A DNA stretch of 64,000 nucleotides from assembly GCA_020636155.1 (NCBI GenBank), contig JACJYM010000008.1:71460-135459 (forward strand), given 5' to 3'. The notes beneath the pieces are model-generated. The model had not been told where the DNA came from, searched no databases, and saw nothing but the letters and a program-made list of their open reading frames with translations. Made by a program: the position numbers and the translations under genes. This document shows positions 1 through 7,300 of this stretch, in pieces. Source of the stretch: Lewinellaceae bacterium. Its GTDB lineage: Bacteria > Bacteroidota > Bacteroidia > Chitinophagales > Saprospiraceae. The number at the start of each line of letters is the position of its first letter. The stretch's first letter is position 1.

Positions 1-282
1 AGGCATCAGTAAGCCAGTAAGTGCTAACCAAGATATAATTTTAGTGTTTTTTATCTTGTCTTGGAAGTGTAGTAACAAATAGCCCATAAGAATATTTAGA
101 AAGGCAAATAAGTTGCCGTGTACGTGTGCAAGACGTGCTTCAAAATGTTTACCTACGCTATATGATTCTGCCCATTCTTTAGCATTAGGGGCGAAGTCTC
201 TAAGGTAAATTATAAGAAAGCCGTAAGCCATAAAAAGCCCCATCACTATGAAGCCAATTGCTATGTTGTTTTTACCGTTCAT
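1..282 (-). CDS. Partial small membrane protein (C-terminus outside window)
   Basis: An open frame of 94 codons runs from an ATG at 282 down to the window edge without a stop. I translated it by hand. It has a hydrophobic segment at about residues 5-27 and a second one that begins at the motif HVHGNLFAF near residue 56. A third hydrophobic stretch is starting where the window ends. The closely spaced histidines at the membrane entry (A-H-V-H-G) suggest a metal or heme ligand, but I cannot assign a family. It reads away from the accessory region on its upstream side. No Shine-Dalgarno sequence is visible before the ATG. Existence of the gene is fairly secure; function is unknown. Confidence 0.6.
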   Translation of the reverse strand, partial: MNGKNNIAIGFIVMGLFMAYGFLIIYLRDFAPNAKEWAESYSVGKHFEARLAHVHGNLFAFLNILMGYLLLHFQDKIKNTKIISWLALTGLLMP

Positions 283-502
283 AATTGTATAATTTAACAA
301 GTATGTTAATGTTCACTCACAAAGGTAAGACTATTTAATTTAATCTTGCAAATTTTTTTTAAATTTTTATTTGAAATTGTCACGGTGGGCAAGAGAATTA
401 GGCTCTTTTGGTTTTTTTAGCGTTGGCATATGTGCGGTGATAAAAATCAAATGTGCCTAATGTGGGTGGATGTTTCTTTTCCTTGCTTGCAGAGAACGGT
501 TA

Positions 503-623
503 GTATAAGAGCAGTAGCGGATTTAAGAGCGATAACCTGTCTGCCACCAACAAAGTTTATTTAATGCACAGACCTTGATTTTACCACTAACCCCGCTATT
601 GCTTTTATACATTGTTGTAGGGC
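503..623. repeat. Long imperfect palindrome with terminal GTTGTAGGGC box
   Basis: This lies in the 358-bp gene-free stretch 283-640, in which I see no other gene. An 18-bp inverted repeat pairs 503-520 with 593-610 (16 of 18 positions match). Inside it, GTCTG at 539-543 can pair with CAGAC at 569-573. Right next to the palindrome, at 614-623, is GTTGTAGGGC. Its exact reverse complement appears at 1253-1262, on the other side of the 641-1222 gene. The shape recalls an integron attC site, but the GTTRRRY core is not present. I take it as a structured repeat that may mark one edge of a mobile cassette. Confidence 0.6.
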
Positions 624-640
624 GTTTTGTCATCTCTGTA

Positions 641-1222
641 TTACAAATCATTCTTTTTCAAGGCAAAATTCTCTTTGACAAATTCATATTCACTTTTCCA
701 AAGTCTGTATGAGAAATAAATGAACGAAGATATAATCAGTCCGTATATGACAAACAAAGGTCGTTTTACAATTTCTCTAAAGGTATTATATGCTGAGAAA
801 TTGTAAAATTGACATAGGTTATGTATTGTAGCCAAAATGCTTGCAAGAATGATTACCCTGATAAGTACATAACCGGTATGTCCAATCAATATTTTTTTAT
901 TCTTTGGTATCTTGTAAAATACCTGATAAAATCTGCCTTTTTCGTTGAAGTATAGCTCTGAGACAAAATCGGTCAGTTTTTCTGGTATACTTGATATTTG
1001 CGGGGTCGAATATTTGAAAGTATAATAGTAGTGTCCATAAATAATTAGTCCAACTAATATCAGGTTTGTCAATATTAAACCCGTCCAATCTAATCCAAAA
1101 ATTCGAGTTAAAGGATTCATTTCATCAGAAGGATTATCGAAAAACCAAAGGCTTGTCGAATAGAAGTCACAACCCCGTGCAAAGAGTAATAGGAGAGTTA
1201 GAAAAATGAATCTTATTTTCAT
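641..1222 (-). CDS. Hypothetical four-segment membrane protein in a cassette-like setting
   Basis: A 193-residue protein that I do not recognise. Hydrophobic segments are at about 1-17 (which could be a signal anchor), 46-65, 118-137 and 155-173. Between the second and third is a soluble loop of about 50 residues rich in Lys, Tyr and Phe, and the last 20 residues are charged. Near the N-terminus the chain reads ARGCDFYSTSLWFFDNP, which is not a convincing lipobox. The gene fits tightly between two inverted GTTGTAGGGC boxes, with 17 bp left after its stop and 30 bp before its start. That suggests it travels as a unit. Start is the ATG at 1222, which overlaps the stop of the weak upstream frame as ATGA. 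Confidence 0.65.
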   Translation of the reverse strand: MKIRFIFLTLLLLFARGCDFYSTSLWFFDNPSDEMNPLTRIFGLDWTGLILTNLILVGLIIYGHYYYTFKYSTPQISSIPEKLTDFVSELYFNEKGRFYQVFYKIPKNKKILIGHTGYVLIRVIILASILATIHNLCQFYNFSAYNTFREIVKRPLFVIYGLIISSFIYFSYRLWKSEYEFVKENFALKKNDL

Positions 1223-1536
1223 ATTCTCGACAGTTTGTTTGCTTTTTTTAATGCCCTACAACGACTGCATATACGCCAAATTGCGTATATATCGTATATG
1301 AATATACCCTTCCTGTTTGACATATTTCTATTATCTAGCGGCGAATTTCTATCTATATTCATCTTATTCAATGGTACTCTGCTCATTTTTCTACTTTCCA
1401 AACATTTGCAACATTCAATTCTTTTTATATCAGAGACTAGACCTTTATTATGCTCATAAAACAATCCCATCCACTTCTTATCTCCGTGAAATATTGGCTT
1501 GAGGTGTCGTATATTTTGATCCGCTAAGGTCATCAT
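1219..1536 (-). CDS. Doubtful small Cys-rich ORF
   Basis: A 105-codon frame with the Cys pairs ECCKC (near residue 42) and CSRC (near residue 92), which could bind zinc. Its stop overlaps the next start as ATGA. Against it, the last third runs across the palindrome at 1253-1290, so its C-terminus is encoded by what looks like a repeat. An opposite-strand frame of similar size also exists. It could be a real gene whose tail was replaced by the cassette edge, or it could be chance. I give it low weight. Confidence 0.3.
   Translation of the reverse strand: MMTLADQNIRHLKPIFHGDKKWMGLFYEHNKGLVSDIKRIECCKCLESRKMSRVPLNKMNIDRNSPLDNRNMSNRKGIFIYDIYAIWRICSRCRALKKANKLSRI
1253..1290. repeat. Inverted GCCCTACAAC box plus short palindrome
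   Basis: GCCCTACAAC at 1253-1262 is the exact reverse complement of the box at 614-623. Seven bases further on, ATATACGC (1269-1276) and GCGTATAT (1283-1290) form a perfect 8-bp inverted repeat around a 6-base loop. Together with the element at 503-623 this brackets the 641-1222 gene in mirror image. Confidence 0.6.
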
Positions 1537-1629
1537 ATCAAAAAGTATGGGTTAAAGATAGCAATTCAGGTTGATATTGGGAAATTATTACCCACAAAAA
1601 GTGCTTCGCATATTTAGTAATTCAAATGT

Positions 1630-1728
1630 CCTCCCTGTACTTCGTACCGTCCCTCCAGAGGGACAAAATCCTCCCTGTTCTGCGAAGTGTCACTCCCAAG
1701 GGACATTATCCTCCCTCTACTCCATACC
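1630..1728. repeat. Two-and-a-half copies of a 40-bp tandem repeat
   Basis: Copies start at 1630, 1670 and (partial) 1710, each opening with CCTCCCT. Copies 1 and 2 agree at 30 of 40 positions. Each contains a GTCCCTCCAGAGGGAC-like core, which in copy 1 (1649-1664) is a perfect 7-bp hairpin around CA. The third, partial copy runs into the last codons and stop of the ABC ATPase gene, so the final residues of that protein are repeat-encoded. It resembles the REP-like palindromic repeats scattered between bacterial genes. Confidence 0.75.
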
Positions 1729-2520
1729 ACTCACCTTCATCATCGTGTCTTCGACATAATGGACTAACTCCGTGTATCTCGGATTTCTTTTGGTTTCGCG
1801 GTTTCTTTTTAGGGGTAAATCCACGTTGATGTATTCTACAAATTTACTAGGCGGCGACTTCATAATATAGATATCATCACCCAGATAAACGGCTTCAGAA
1901 ATGTCATGCGTGACAAAAATGACCGTCGAATGAAATTTTTCCCATATCTCCGTGAGTAAATCTTGCATTTGCAGCCTCGTTTTGATGTCCAGGGCACCAA
2001 AGGGCTCATCCATAAGGAGAATCTCTGGATTGGCAAGAAGGCTTCTTGCAATGGCCACCCGTTGCAGTTGACCACCAGATAGAGTAGGGTACATGGCATA
2101 TTTGTTTTCGTGGCCACTGAGTCCTACCAGTTTGATCATTTCCATTGCTCTTTCATTCCTTTCGTCACGGGTGATGTGTTGAAATTTAAGTGCCAAAGCT
2201 ACATTGTCCAGCACCGTCATCCATGGCAAGGACGAATACTGCTGAAAGACCATACTGATATGTGTGTTTTCGGTGACCGGAAACCCATTCACGATCACTT
2301 CACCCACTGTTGGTTTTTGCAATCCGGCAATGTAACGTAAAAGGGTTGATTTTCCAGATCCCGACATTCCGAGTATGACGACAAATTGTCCTTGGTTGGG
2401 TTTGTCCTCGATTATGAGGTTTAAGTCTTTGATAATCCAATTTTTCCCACCATCATAACTCTGCCCAATATTCTTGAGCTCGATGATGTTTTTTAGATTT
2501 TTATTGTCTAATATTTCCAT
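1717..2520 (-). CDS. ABC transporter ATPase, nitrate/sulfonate/taurine (SsuB/TauB) type
   Basis: A 267-residue nucleotide-binding protein that should power import by the permease encoded just upstream. Visible parts are Walker A GMSGSGKST at 51-59, the Q-loop around 93-94, signature LSGGQ at 147-151, Walker B ILLMDEP at about 167-173, and the switch His in VTHD near 205. Length and motif wording (FGALD after Walker B, THDISEAV) match the SsuB/TauB/NrtD family. Its start overlaps the permease end by 13 bp, so the two are probably translationally coupled. The C-terminus ends inside the 40-bp repeat. The ATPase role is secure; the substrate is not known. Confidence 0.93.
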   Translation of the reverse strand: MEILDNKNLKNIIELKNIGQSYDGGKNWIIKDLNLIIEDKPNQGQFVVILGMSGSGKSTLLRYIAGLQKPTVGEVIVNGFPVTENTHISMVFQQYSSLPWMTVLDNVALALKFQHITRDERNERAMEMIKLVGLSGHENKYAMYPTLSGGQLQRVAIARSLLANPEILLMDEPFGALDIKTRLQMQDLLTEIWEKFHSTVIFVTHDISEAVYLGDDIYIMKSPPSKFVEYINVDLPLKRNRETKRNPRYTELVHYVEDTMMKVSGME

Positions 2521-3668
2521 ACCCGCTGAATTAACATTTTTATCGGTTTTTTAAATACCAAAATCAATATCAATACAAAGAGTACATGGATGACCCACAA
2601 GCGATCACCGAACAAATAACTCAATGGTTTTAATTCTCCGAGGAATGGAAAAACTTCGTTGATGGCGAGTAAAATATAGATGCCAATAAATATGTATTGA
2701 AGTGACTGTATGACATAGTCAAAAATATTGTCCCATATACTGACTTCATGAACCAAATTTGCCTGTCCATAGGCCACTTTTGCTTGGTATTTGTATGGAA
2801 ATATCACTCGGTCTAAGTATGAGAAAATTCGGTCTTGAAATACCCCAATCACCATAATAAGAATCAATACTGCAAAAATGACATCGGCTCTTGCTTGCCG
2901 CTGTCCGGTTGACCATATAAGCTGACCTAATCCCTTCTGCGATCCTATATTTTCTATGACAATAATGTAAGTCCAACTTATAGCAGTCAAGACCCTGATG
3001 TCATCAATCAATTTTGATATGACCGATGGAAAATAGACCGACCACACTTTCTGCCAACTCGATGCTCCCAGCGTATGTACCGTTTTTATATAGACATCAT
3101 CCACTTCATTGATTCGCTGCACGATAGTAGGTAGTAAATAAATGATTATACCAAAAGCAAGAAAATTCATTTTCATGGCACTGCCAATACCAAACCAAAT
3201 GATAAACAAACTGGTAATGGCTGTCAATGGTAGAAAACGAAGACTATCCACTATTTTTTGAAAAGCGCCATTAAAAAATGGTATCAAACCAATGAGAAAC
3301 CCCAGTGGCAATGCCCACATAATGGCTTTAAAATATCCGCCAAGGTTCAGTGCCAAAGACATCGTCGTGCATTGGATTAAACTTCTTTTTTCAATACTTT
3401 CAAAAAAGGCACTGACAACTTTAGCCGGTGGTGGTAAGATGGCACTTTGTACCAATGGTATTTTTTTAACCAATGTCGCTTTATATGCTTCTATGGTCAT
3501 TCCCTCGGGTGGTAGCAAAGTGGGGTCATTGAGTAATGGATTGTCTTTTAAGGGTGTCGTGAGTAATACCCACACTGCTAGAATGAAGAGGATTCCACCG
3601 ATCATCAAGATGTTTCTCTGTATCGGTGGAATTTCATTTCTTAATTTAAATAATCCTTTCAGTGACAT
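2508..3668 (-). CDS. ABC transporter permease with extended C-terminus
   Basis: A 386-residue inner-membrane permease. The binding-protein-dependent transport domain covers about 105-300, with an EAA-like coupling loop (HTLGASSWQKVWSVYFP) near 200-217 that should contact the ATPase. One membrane segment precedes the domain (about 20-38), followed by a roughly 65-residue soluble stretch. After the domain come about 90 further residues with two extra hydrophobic segments (about 318-337 and 363-378). Typical SsuC/TauC permeases are near 260 residues, so both ends are extended. It sits 3 bp after the binding-protein gene and overlaps the ATPase gene. Transport substrate is unknown. Confidence 0.88.
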   Translation of the reverse strand: MSLKGLFKLRNEIPPIQRNILMIGGILFILAVWVLLTTPLKDNPLLNDPTLLPPEGMTIEAYKATLVKKIPLVQSAILPPPAKVVSAFFESIEKRSLIQCTTMSLALNLGGYFKAIMWALPLGFLIGLIPFFNGAFQKIVDSLRFLPLTAITSLFIIWFGIGSAMKMNFLAFGIIIYLLPTIVQRINEVDDVYIKTVHTLGASSWQKVWSVYFPSVISKLIDDIRVLTAISWTYIIVIENIGSQKGLGQLIWSTGQRQARADVIFAVLILIMVIGVFQDRIFSYLDRVIFPYKYQAKVAYGQANLVHEVSIWDNIFDYVIQSLQYIFIGIYILLAINEVFPFLGELKPLSYLFGDRLWVIHVLFVLILILVFKKPIKMLIQRVWKY

Positions 3669-3671
3669 TTT

Positions 3672-5288
3672 TTAACCTGCAATAAGCTGAAAATCTGTCC
3701 TTCTATTTTTGGCTTTACATGCCTCTGTGGCATTGGTTTCGCAACCTTGCACCGGTTTGTCAGGCCCATTACCTACGATGACGAATCGATTGGGATCCAT
3801 ACCATACTGACTCTGCAAGTAGGAAGCTACAGATTGGGCTCTTTTTTGCGAAAGTGTCATATTACTGGCTCTTGATCCTACATTGTCGGTGTTTCCTTCT
3901 ACACGGATTTTTGTATTGGCAAATGTTTTTGCAATTTCTGCAAATTGTAAATCGATAATGGTTTTGGCATTTTCAGTCAAAGCTGATTGACCTGTGGCAA
4001 AGTTGATACTCACGGGTTTGTTAGACAGTGCTGGTGCTGTTTTATCTGCGGCATTGCTCGTAAATACTTTTGATTTTTCGGCGTCATACTGTGATCCTTT
4101 TAAGTCATTTTTCGCTGCCGTGACTGCTCCTGTGTAGATGACTGATCGCCAGGGTGGTGCCACTTTTTCAGCGTCTCCGATTTCTACAAATTTATTTGCC
4201 ATTTTTTCATAGAGGTCTTGACCTTTCTGTCCCTTATAATTTGGATTCAATCCAAAGAAATTTTCATTATCACCTTGTCCAGTCCAGTATACTGTCGACA
4301 TCATTCCTAAAGCATCATCTACACTGATTCCATTCAACTCTGCAAGATACTTGGCTGCTTTTTCGTGATTTGCTTCATTCTTCATTTCTGCGACTCCTTT
4401 CATCCAACCTTCATAAAAGCCTTTTATCATGTCAGCATGTTGATTAATGTATGCTTTCTTAGCGAACATGATATCGGCAATGATATGCGATTGCTCAATC
4501 GTCGTCAATAATATTTTTGATCCAACGACATCTCTCGTTGCTAGGATGTCATCAGGGCTCCATACGACTGCTACATCAATATCATCCGTTCTAAACAATT
4601 TAGCGGCTTCTAGATTATCTGTGGTTTTAATAACTTCTACATCACTGTATTTCAATCCTGCTGCTTCTAATGAAGCTATGAGCAAGGTCTGAGCAGGAGA
4701 GGGTACAGCCACGGCGACACGTTTGCCTTTTAAATCATTGATGGTATTGATGCCTCTTTTTACAATAATTGCATCTCCACCTCTACTCCAGTCCACCTGA
4801 ATAAATGCCGTTGGGTCAAAGGCTTTGATATCATCTGGTGCTGTATAAAGAGGGAACGCATCGGCCGTCTGTACCAAGACGTCATATTCGCCAGCTATCC
4901 AAGCGTTCATGGCATTGATTAAGTCATTTTCTAACTTAAAATCAACCTTAAAACCATATTCCTTAAAGAATCTACTGTGGGTATTGGCTGCTGCACCTTC
5001 GTTGAAGTATAGGCCTGGGGCATATCCTCCCCAGGATACCAACTGAACTCTGAGGGTGTTGTCATTTGGGTCTCTTTTGCTTCCAGTGTTTGTGGAGGCA
5101 GAATTTGTGTCTGTATTTTTGGAGTCGTTACCATTTGACATGTTGCTGTCATCTGTTTGTTCCGCTTTGTCTTTTATTTTTTGACCTACAGAAGTATTGT
5201 CAAGGAAGTACTTACCTGCAAAAAATATAATTGCCAGAATGAGTAACGTAATGATTAGTTTTGAAAATCCGGTTAATCTTGTTGCCAT
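3672..5288 (-). CDS. Substrate-binding protein fused to OmpA-like domain
   Basis: A 538-residue protein in three parts. An N-terminal hydrophobic anchor lies at about 9-27, followed by a Ser/Thr/Asn/Asp-rich linker to about 72. A periplasmic binding domain of the NMT1/SsuA kind spans about 75-385 (for example GGDAIIVKRGINTINDLKGK and the VAVPSPAQTLLIASLEAAGL stretch). An OmpA-like peptidoglycan-binding domain spans about 425-535, with EGNTDNVGS and NMTLSQKRAQSVASYL. The Asp and the late Arg (NRRTD) expected to hold diaminopimelate are present. The fusion would tie the binding protein both to the inner membrane and to the cell wall. It is encoded just before its permease and ATPase. Ligand unknown. 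Confidence 0.9.
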   Translation of the reverse strand: MATRLTGFSKLIITLLILAIIFFAGKYFLDNTSVGQKIKDKAEQTDDSNMSNGNDSKNTDTNSASTNTGSKRDPNDNTLRVQLVSWGGYAPGLYFNEGAAANTHSRFFKEYGFKVDFKLENDLINAMNAWIAGEYDVLVQTADAFPLYTAPDDIKAFDPTAFIQVDWSRGGDAIIVKRGINTINDLKGKRVAVAVPSPAQTLLIASLEAAGLKYSDVEVIKTTDNLEAAKLFRTDDIDVAVVWSPDDILATRDVVGSKILLTTIEQSHIIADIMFAKKAYINQHADMIKGFYEGWMKGVAEMKNEANHEKAAKYLAELNGISVDDALGMMSTVYWTGQGDNENFFGLNPNYKGQKGQDLYEKMANKFVEIGDAEKVAPPWRSVIYTGAVTAAKNDLKGSQYDAEKSKVFTSNAADKTAPALSNKPVSINFATGQSALTENAKTIIDLQFAEIAKTFANTKIRVEGNTDNVGSRASNMTLSQKRAQSVASYLQSQYGMDPNRFVIVGNGPDKPVQGCETNATEACKAKNRRTDFQLIAG

Positions 5289-5328
5289 TTTTATAATTTG
5301 ATTTAATTAAGATTTTTAAAAATTTATT

Positions 5329-6345
5329 TTAGTCAAATAAATGATCGTACTGATTGCCTCTTCCTTGTTTTTCAGGTGTTTTTATCGGTTGACTTAGGTC
5401 TAAGACATCATCTTCATCATTTGCCTTTGATATTATCAGTGGCTTTTCACCGCCCAAAAGTAAGGAATCGCTTTCACTTTCCCATTTTTCCAGCATTTTT
5501 AAGCCCTCCTCTTCAAAAACACCATTTTGTAAATCCACGGACTGCATGAAATTTTCTGACATTTCCATAAACCGTTCCATTTCGCCCACTTTTTGGTTTA
5601 CATCATCGGCCACAGCTTCAAGTGCGGCATCAAACATGGCTCTCTTGTCAGGATCCCCTTTGAGAATGTTCATGGCCGATTTCATAGCGGAGTGTCCGGC
5701 TAGGAGTGCCTTGCGTTCTTGTTCTTTTACAGTGACTTGATCCTCGATGTCCTCTACGAGTATTGCCGAATTTTCTTGCATTTTAGTCAATACTCGATAA
5801 AGTATTTCCATTTTTTTGTACAAATCTTCCAATTTAACATTGGATTCTTTGAGTCTACCGGCTTTCCTACTTTTAAGGATAACTTGAGCATTGGCATTGG
5901 CTTCTTTGGCTATACTTGCTTGATTTAGATTGGCGCTGATTTCTTTTTTATTATTGATAATCATTTCCTTCAACTTATGCATTTGACCACGCAGTTGAAC
6001 GATTTGGCGATTCATTTTTTTAAGATTATCCTTGAGGTCTTGTACATAACTTTTCAATATCGCGATGGGATCCAATTTTATAAAAAGTCCGGTAATGGCT
6101 CGCATGACACTTTTGTACATATAGGACACAAGGGTTCTAGATTTTTTATCCAAAATCATAAAAATCAATAAGCCCAGAACACCTAAGGTAATCACTAGCC
6201 CGACCGTCGTTCCGAGAAAAGACATAATCGCCGTAAGACTTCCGGCTACCAACATACCACCACCAACCAATAAGGCGAGGATAAAAATGATGCCGGTGAC
6301 ACCCTCAGGACGTTGCCAGAACGATTTTGATTGATTGTTTGCCAT
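5329..6345 (-). CDS. PspA-like membrane coiled-coil protein
   Basis: A 338-residue protein with two hydrophobic segments (about 17-36 and 46-65) and then a long Lys/Glu-rich, helix-forming region from about 90 to 300. The stretch beginning DPIAILKSYVQDLKDNLKKM, followed by LRGQMHKLKEMI, resembles the first helices of PspA/IM30 proteins, which act in membrane stress. This is a resemblance by eye, not a proven relation. The C-terminus carries the LLLGGEKPLII and DVLDLSQPIKTPEK stretches and looks disordered. A TAnnTTTG box lies upstream at 6375-6382. It stands 40 bp before the binding-protein gene, so the same transcript probably carries both. Confidence 0.65.
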   Translation of the reverse strand: MANNQSKSFWQRPEGVTGIIFILALLVGGGMLVAGSLTAIMSFLGTTVGLVITLGVLGLLIFMILDKKSRTLVSYMYKSVMRAITGLFIKLDPIAILKSYVQDLKDNLKKMNRQIVQLRGQMHKLKEMIINNKKEISANLNQASIAKEANANAQVILKSRKAGRLKESNVKLEDLYKKMEILYRVLTKMQENSAILVEDIEDQVTVKEQERKALLAGHSAMKSAMNILKGDPDKRAMFDAALEAVADDVNQKVGEMERFMEMSENFMQSVDLQNGVFEEEGLKMLEKWESESDSLLLGGEKPLIISKANDEDDVLDLSQPIKTPEKQGRGNQYDHLFD

Positions 6346-6374
6346 TAATTCTAAATTTCCAAATATCTAAATTA

Positions 6375-6382
6375 CAAAGGTA
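6375..6382 (-). promoter_or_regulatory. Possible internal -7 box (TACCTTTG)
   Basis: TACCTTTG on the minus strand fits the Bacteroidota -7 consensus TAnnTTTG and would give a leader of about 20-25 bases before the ATG at 6345. I see no good -33 partner, so the call is weak. Confidence 0.35.
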
Positions 6383-6394
6383 AGTAAATGCTGT

Positions 6395-7075
6395 CTATTT
6401 GAGGTAGTTATTCATCTGTTGTATGTCGTTTTTGATTTGCTTTACCACTGAGTCATAAGCATGGTTGAAGGAATTCTCCGTACTTTTTACTTTTTCGGCC
6501 GCACTGGTTAAGTCATTGTTTAATTCGTCGAGCTGCTTACTTTCTTGTTCAATTTCCTTTTGCAGCTCCGCTATTTTCTTCTTTTTAGATTCGATACTGG
6601 ATTTCAGCTCAGTAATCTGTTGTTTTCGGCCATTGACTTGTGAGTCGAGTTGATTTTTTACGGCGTTTTGGAATTTATTATGCTCTTTAGCGAGTACATC
6701 CAGATAGTGATTGCCACTTTGTACGAGCTTATCGACACTGGTACCCATCGTCTGTGCCATGGCATAAGCCGATTTGTAACGTGTCGGTTCGTCCATATTC
6801 ATTTTTGATAGGGAATGCAATGAGTTTTTGAATTCAATGTAATCAAATCCATCAAGATTATTGGCTTCGATTGCTTTTAATAGAATGTCAACGAATCGTT
6901 GGTTTGGAGGTGTAGATGAATCAGAATCGTATTCTATATTTTGTTGGACTTGTTTGTTATTTCCAGAAGTTGAAGGTATCGTAGGTTCCGTTTTTTCTAC
7001 GTCGGGAGCCGCTTGATTTTGTTGGTTCTCATCTTCAACGACGAAAAGTGATTTTAACTTTTTGAGCATGGTCAT
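6395..7075 (-). CDS. Cytoplasmic coiled-coil protein, first gene of the ABC/PspA-like cluster
   Basis: A 226-residue soluble protein with no signal peptide or membrane segment. Residues about 10-60 are Gln/Asn/Ser/Thr-rich and likely disordered. About 60-125 form a small helical domain (FVDILLKAIEANNLDGFDYI and onward). About 130-215 are a clear coiled coil with the heptad-like Lys/Glu run KSSIESKKKKIAELQKEIEQ. I know no family name for it. Its place at the head of the cluster, 49 bp before the PspA-like gene, suggests it works with that protein. The start could be ATG 7075 or ATG 7069 (MLKKLKSLF). Confidence 0.65.
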   Translation of the reverse strand: MTMLKKLKSLFVVEDENQQNQAAPDVEKTEPTIPSTSGNNKQVQQNIEYDSDSSTPPNQRFVDILLKAIEANNLDGFDYIEFKNSLHSLSKMNMDEPTRYKSAYAMAQTMGTSVDKLVQSGNHYLDVLAKEHNKFQNAVKNQLDSQVNGRKQQITELKSSIESKKKKIAELQKEIEQESKQLDELNNDLTSAAEKVKSTENSFNHAYDSVVKQIKNDIQQMNNYLK

Positions 7076-7300
7076 TTACTATCTAAGCTTAAATTTTATT
7101 AATAATGTCACAAAATCATAATTTCTTAATTGCTGAAAAAATGATTTTGATTAAATATTGCCAAATATCGATGAAAAGACTATAAAAGTGAATATTTTTC
7201 TTTTTAATCTTTTTAAAATGTGAATAATTTAGACAGTGAGCTATTTTTTTGATAAGTATTGGAAAGTCATGGACTGATTTTCTATCCTAATAATTCGCAA

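Noticed and set aside
503..1290. Classical integron attC sites
   Set aside because: Palindromes and paired boxes are present but neither box contains the GTTRRRY/RYYYAAC core, and no integrase gene is in the window. Kept only as a cassette-like finding.
1235..1829. Plus-strand ORFs of 61-74 codons near the repeats
   Set aside because: They run through the palindromes and the 40-bp repeat or lie opposite other frames, and show no protein-like composition.
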